Origin: an uncultured Prevotella sp.
GTDB lineage: Bacteria > Bacteroidota > Bacteroidia > Bacteroidales > Bacteroidaceae
Reading direction: 5' to 3'
DNA: 8,852 bases
Assembly: GCA_947303825.1 (NCBI GenBank)
Contig: CAMYZK010000088.1
Coordinates: 1-8,852, forward strand
The notes beneath the pieces were generated by a model. It did no database searches. It saw only the letters and a program-made list of their open reading frames with translations, and was not told where the DNA came from. This document shows positions 5,453 to 8,852 of this stretch, one piece after another (within the stretch, counting starts at the first letter, position 1; every line of letters starts with the position of its first letter). Made by a program: the position numbers and the translations under genes.

Positions 5453-8032
5453 CTATTCTTCTGAAGTTTCCAGAACATCAGGGGATGACGTGGACTCATT
5501 TGCTTCCGAGTTTTCAGATAACTCTTCGGCCTCGGCTTCCTCGGCCAGTTCTTCTTCTGTAGCTTTCTGCACTTTGCAGACGCTTGCTATGACATCGTTC
5601 TTCTTTGTGAGGTTTATCAGCCGTACACCCTGTGTGGCACGTCCCATTACCCTCACTTCGCTGACATTGAGACGTATGAGGACTCCGCTCTTGTTGATAA
5701 TCATCAGGTCGTTCTCGTCGGTCACTACCTTAATGGCAACCAGCCGTCCCGTCTTCTCGGTGATGGAGAGGGTCTTTACACCCTTTGCCCCTCTTGCCGT
5801 CTTACGATAGTCTTCAATATCTGTACGCTTGCCATAGCCGTTCTCCGATACTACCATGATGGTTTCTGTCTGCGGGTCGTTCACGCAGACCATACCCACT
5901 ACCTCGTCGTCGCCATCGTCAAGTCGCATTCCTATGACACCTGTCGACACACGACCCATGCTACGTATCTGATCTTCGTTGAACCTCACGGCACGCCCAT
6001 TCCTGTTGGCCAGTATAAGTTCGTTATGACCATTTGTAAGTCTTACTGCAACAACCTCGTCTCCTTCGTTGATATTCAATGCCTTAACACCTATTGCCCT
6101 CTGATGGCGATATGCCTCTAGGCAGGTCTTCTTCACGATTCCCTGCTTGGTAGCAAAGACCACGAAGTGGCTATTGAGGAATTCGTCGTCATCAAACTTC
6201 TTTATCCTAAGCACTGCGTTGATAGCATCGTCGGGTTCGATGTTCAGCATGTTCTGTATAGCCCTGCCCTTAGAGTTCTTGTCACCCTCAGGTATCTCAT
6301 AGCACTTCTGCCAGTAGCACTTTCCTTTCTTCGTGAAGAAGAGCAGCGTATTGTGCATCGTAGCCGGATAGATATACTCGGTGAAGTCGTTGTCGCGGTG
6401 TCGTGCTCCCTTCGACCCCATTCCTCCGCGTCCCTGGGCATGGAACTCATTGAGCGGTGTACGCTTGATATAACCCATGTGCGAAATGGTGATTACCACT
6501 GGGTCGTCAGGATAGAAATCCTCCGCATTGAACTCATGGTCAAACGGTATTATCTCAGTCTTTCGCTCATCACCATACTTCTCCCTAACCTCCATCAGGT
6601 CGTCTTTCATCACCTGCTTGCAACGCTCCGGGTTGTTGAGTATCTCTTCCAAGTCGGCAATAAGCTTCATCAGGTCGTCATACTCCTGATGGAGCTGGTC
6701 TACACGCAAGCCTGTCAGCTGCGAGAGACGCATGTCAACAATAGCCTTCGACTGCAACTCGTCCAGCTCAAACCGCTTTTCCAGATTGCGCTGTGCGTCA
6801 GTAGGTGTCTGCGACTGTCTGATGATATGCACCACCTCATCTATATTATTGACAGCAATAATCAGTCCTTCCAGGATATGGGCACGCTCCTGAGCCTTTC
6901 TAAGGTCATACTTAGTGCGCCTTATCGTCACCTCATGCCTGTGGTCAATGAAGTAGCGTATGCAATCTCTAAGATTGAGCAGCTTCGGACGCAGTTTGCC
7001 ATGCGTGCCGGGAATAGGTACAAGGGCAATGTTGTTTACTGAGAAAGAAGTCTGTAGCGCCGTCATCTTAAAGAGCTTGTTCAAGATAACGTTGGCATTG
7101 GCATCGCGCTTGCAGTCAACAACAATTCGCATGCCCTGACGTCCAGACTCATCATTCACATTGGAAATACCTTCCACCTTGTGTTGGTTTGCCAGGTCGG
7201 CAATATATGCCACAAGGTCGGCCTTATTCACCCCATAGGGAATTTCTGTCACAACAATCTTGTCGTGGGTCTCGCCGGCTTCAATCTCTGCCTTGGCACG
7301 CATCACAATGCGTCCGCGTCCAGTCTCGTATGCATCGCGTACACCCTGCAATCCATAGATGTATGCACCTGTTGGAAAATCAGGGCCCGGAATATACTGC
7401 ATCAGTCCGTCGGTATCTATGTCTGGATTGTCGATAAAGGCACAGCATCCGTCTATCACCTCACGCAGGTTGTGTGTTGGCATATTGGTAGCCATGCCGA
7501 CAGCAATGCCGTTTCCACCGTTCACCAAGAGATTGGGCACCTTGGTAGGCATTACCGACGGTTCTTTCAGCGAATCGTCAAAGTTCGGCTCCATATCTAC
7601 CGTATCCTTCTCAAGGTCGTCCATGATGTGTTCGCCCATCTTCGAAAGGCGGCACTCTGTATAACGCATGGCGGCAGGCGAGTCTCCATCGACGCTGCCA
7701 AAGTTACCCTGACCATCGACGAGGGTATAGCGCATGTTCCATTCTTGCCCCATTCGTACAAGAGCACCATAGACAGAAGAGTCACCGTGCGGATGGTACT
7801 TGCCAAGTACCTCGCCCACCACGCGCGCGCATTTTTTATAAGGTTGCGTACTCACGTTGTTGATGCCCATCATGCCATAAAGTATGCGGCGGTGAACGGG
7901 TTTGAATCCGTCGCGCACATCAGGAAGGGCACGGGCCACGATGACCGACATCGAATAGTCGATGTAAGAGCTTTTCATCTCCTCTTCGATGTTTATTTTC
8001 AAAATTCTGTCGTTGTCGAACGTCTGTTCCAC
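5453..8032 (-). CDS. gyrA: DNA gyrase subunit A
   Basis: This is the breakage-reunion subunit of the A2B2 type II topoisomerase that introduces negative supercoils. Counting 859 residues from a GTG start at 8032, the order is: N-terminal [20 protein letters not shown] at 19-38; quinolone-binding region [10 protein letters not shown] at 80-89; catalytic tyrosine 124 in AAMRYTE; tower and coiled-coil region to about 480; and a C-terminal beta-pinwheel with the GyrA-box QGRGGMG at 533-539, which separates it from ParC. The last roughly 35 residues are strongly acidic, as in other gyrases. The open frame extends to a TTG at 8059 and the first ATG is at residue 19, so no ATG start fits. GTG gives a start like the family's ([18 protein letters not shown]), after a purine-rich AGAAGAAAA. 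Position 89, equal to E. coli Asp87, is Gly; Ser85 (E. coli Ser83) is kept. It heads the probable operon with the two TPR genes. Confidence 0.97.
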   Translation of the reverse strand: MEQTFDNDRILKINIEEEMKSSYIDYSMSVIVARALPDVRDGFKPVHRRILYGMMGINNVSTQPYKKCARVVGEVLGKYHPHGDSSVYGALVRMGQEWNMRYTLVDGQGNFGSVDGDSPAAMRYTECRLSKMGEHIMDDLEKDTVDMEPNFDDSLKEPSVMPTKVPNLLVNGGNGIAVGMATNMPTHNLREVIDGCCAFIDNPDIDTDGLMQYIPGPDFPTGAYIYGLQGVRDAYETGRGRIVMRAKAEIEAGETHDKIVVTEIPYGVNKADLVAYIADLANQHKVEGISNVNDESGRQGMRIVVDCKRDANANVILNKLFKMTALQTSFSVNNIALVPIPGTHGKLRPKLLNLRDCIRYFIDHRHEVTIRRTKYDLRKAQERAHILEGLIIAVNNIDEVVHIIRQSQTPTDAQRNLEKRFELDELQSKAIVDMRLSQLTGLRVDQLHQEYDDLMKLIADLEEILNNPERCKQVMKDDLMEVREKYGDERKTEIIPFDHEFNAEDFYPDDPVVITISHMGYIKRTPLNEFHAQGRGGMGSKGARHRDNDFTEYIYPATMHNTLLFFTKKGKCYWQKCYEIPEGDKNSKGRAIQNMLNIEPDDAINAVLRIKKFDDDEFLNSHFVVFATKQGIVKKTCLEAYRHQRAIGVKALNINEGDEVVAVRLTNGHNELILANRNGRAVRFNEDQIRSMGRVSTGVIGMRLDDGDDEVVGMVCVNDPQTETIMVVSENGYGKRTDIEDYRKTARGAKGVKTLSITEKTGRLVAIKVVTDENDLMIINKSGVLIRLNVSEVRVMGRATQGVRLINLTKKNDVIASVCKVQKATEEELAEEAEAEELSENSEANESTSSPDVLETSEE

Positions 8033-8063
8033 TTTTCTTCTGTTTAAGGTGTTATACAATTGG

Positions 8064-8110
8064 GCATTTTGCCGTAGAAGCCATTTTCAAGCCCTCTGAC
8101 GCATTTTGCC
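8064..8110. repeat. 10-bp direct repeat in the gyrA leader
   Basis: GCATTTTGCC occurs at 8064-8073 and again at 8101-8110 (GGCAAAATGC in the direction of gyrA transcription), with 27 nt between. Both lie between the probable -7 box and the start codon. They could be operator half-sites or RNA elements controlling gyrA, but a repeat this short may also be chance. Confidence 0.3.
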
Positions 8111-8127
8111 TTTTTTCAATTCGCATG

Positions 8128-8155
8128 CAAAAGTACTATTTTTTCTCCAAACAAA
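8128..8155 (-). promoter_or_regulatory. Probable Bacteroidetes-type promoter of gyrA
   Basis: Read on the - strand, TACTTTTG (8128-8135) matches the Bacteroidetes primary-sigma -7 consensus TAnnTTTG exactly. A TTTG, the -33 element, occurs at 8152-8155 with a 16-nt spacer, and an overlapping one at 8148-8151. The usual spacing is nearer 19-21 nt, so the -33 assignment is weaker than the -7. Transcription would begin near 8120, giving a leader of roughly 90 nt before the GTG start of gyrA. Confidence 0.5.
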
Positions 8156-8254
8156 TGTCTTTTTAACCAATTTTTAATCTAAATTAGAGAGATTTGTCGA
8201 AGACCCACGAATGCTCACAGTAATTATAGAAAATTCTTTCATTTAGTAAGACTT

Positions 8255-8852
8255 CTATTGTTTATCTGGGAAGAATGCATCCCATCCGGTTACATCTTCA
8301 GTTGTAGTAATTGGAAAACGTGAATAGTACCATACATCATTCTTCTCTACAATGACACCTCCCAGCAAATCTTTGTCCTTCATATACTCTATTAGAGCAT
8401 TATGTTTATTGGGAGCTTCCGAGTCACTATTTTCCGTCTTAGTGTCAAACAGGAAAACCTTTCCATTCTTCATTCTAACCACAAAATCCACATAGAACAA
8501 TGACTTCTCTTTCTGCGAGTTTTCGTAGGGAATGCAATAATGCTGTTTTACCCTCGTCACCATTCTTGTACCACCAGTCAATATACTCCTTATTGGCCTC
8601 CAAGAAATCAGAGAAACGACGTTCTGGTGTAGATACTGTATTCAACTCAATAAAGGGCAACAAAGCGTGATCTTCCACCTTTGGCATCACATGATGAGTG
8701 CTCTCTTTGTAGAGTCGTTCTGCTGGCACTATAGCTTGTCATAACGTTGGCGTAGAAGCTCAGTGTTCCGTCGTCATATCGCTTCAGGTCGATGTTCTTG
8801 AGAATAGGTATAACATCATAGTTTGATTCGATAAACTTGACAATCAAATAAG
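8255..8852 (-). pseudogene. C-terminal part of a type III restriction (Res)/helicase-like protein, broken by two frameshifts and cut by the window edge
   Basis: Three overlapping frames on the - strand join into one protein. The frame entering from the window edge reads IVKFIESNYDVIPIL to FYANVMTS. After a +1 shift near 8736-8737 it continues VPAERLYKESTHHVMPK, then LPFIELNTVSTPERRFSDF, then YIDWWYKNGDEGK. After a second +1 shift in the four-base T run at 8546-8549 it continues QHYCIPYENSQKEK, SLFYVDFVVRMKNGKVFLFDTK and on to the stop. The WWYKNG, FYVDF and FDTK motifs look like the PD-(D/E)xK nuclease end of type III restriction Res subunits or similar DEAD/DEAH helicases; the candidate metal-binding residues are the Asp codons at 8486-8488 and 8444-8446 and the Lys at 8438-8440. 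The helicase part is outside the window. Removing one base at each site restores one frame, so this is recent decay or sequencing error. The family is assigned by motif recognition only. Confidence 0.6.

Noticed and set aside
4847..5464. 205-codon + strand open frame opposite the first TPR gene
   Set aside because: It is antisense to a gene with a signal peptide and TPR units, and it runs over the gyrA-TPR junction with no coding signature.
5453..8032. Topoisomerase IV subunit A (parC) instead of gyrA
   Set aside because: A recognisable GyrA-box (QGRGGMG), the full beta-pinwheel length and the acidic tail fit gyrase A better.
6167..8047. Two long open frames (291 and 288 codons) on the + strand opposite gyrA
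   Set aside because: They lie wholly antisense to an unmistakable gyrA. Their translations show no family motifs and look like composition shadows.
8171..8200. Possible small terminator hairpin after the restriction-like gene (AATCT...AGATT)
   Set aside because: The stem is only about 5 A/T-rich base pairs and has no adjacent T-run in a suitable position, so it is too weak to call.
8255..8581. The 108-codon frame as a stand-alone small gene
   Set aside because: Its first dozen codons are an out-of-frame reading of the upstream DWWYKNGDEGK segment. The two frames join naturally after removing one base, so it is the tail of a broken larger gene.

Overview
This window looks like a chromosomal segment from a member of the Bacteroidales, most likely a Prevotella-type organism. 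The signs are an outer-membrane porin of the phosphate-selective O/P family in its Bacteroidetes form, genes with no clear Shine-Dalgarno sequences, a TAnnTTTG-type -7 promoter box upstream of gyrA, and intergenic 7-bp tandem repeats of a kind I associate with Prevotella genomes. The assignment is by recognition, not by a database search.

Layout, left to right. On the + strand, the C-terminal part of a porin (1-665, cut by the window edge) overlaps by 14 nt the start of a cytoplasmic type I L-asparaginase (652-1683). A non-coding stretch (1684-1841) follows. It holds a 7-bp tandem repeat, a run of small GC-rich hairpins and a near-perfect 21-bp inverted repeat, and it separates two convergent transcription units. 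Everything to the right is on the - strand. Read in the direction of transcription it is: the frameshifted 3' end of a gene encoding a type III restriction/helicase-like protein (8852-8255), an intergenic region with a probable promoter, gyrA (8032-5453), a secreted TPR protein (5419-4187), a second paralogous TPR protein (4141-2930) and a divergent UDP-GlcNAc 2-epimerase-like protein (2933-1842).

gyrA and the three genes after it are closely packed (33-nt gap, 45-nt gap or less depending on the start, then a 4-nt ATGA overlap), so they probably form one operon. DNA gyrase is core machinery. The two TPR proteins have signal peptides and share an alignable layout, so they look like an old tandem duplication working in the periplasm or at the envelope. 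The last gene keeps the fold signature of the WecB/NeuC epimerases but lacks two of the residues used in catalysis.

I did not find a convincing wholly new system. The most unusual structure is at the start of the second TPR gene. A 7-bp tandem repeat there encodes the core of the signal peptide, and inverted copies upstream of the start codon would place that codon in the loop of a perfect 20-bp RNA hairpin.
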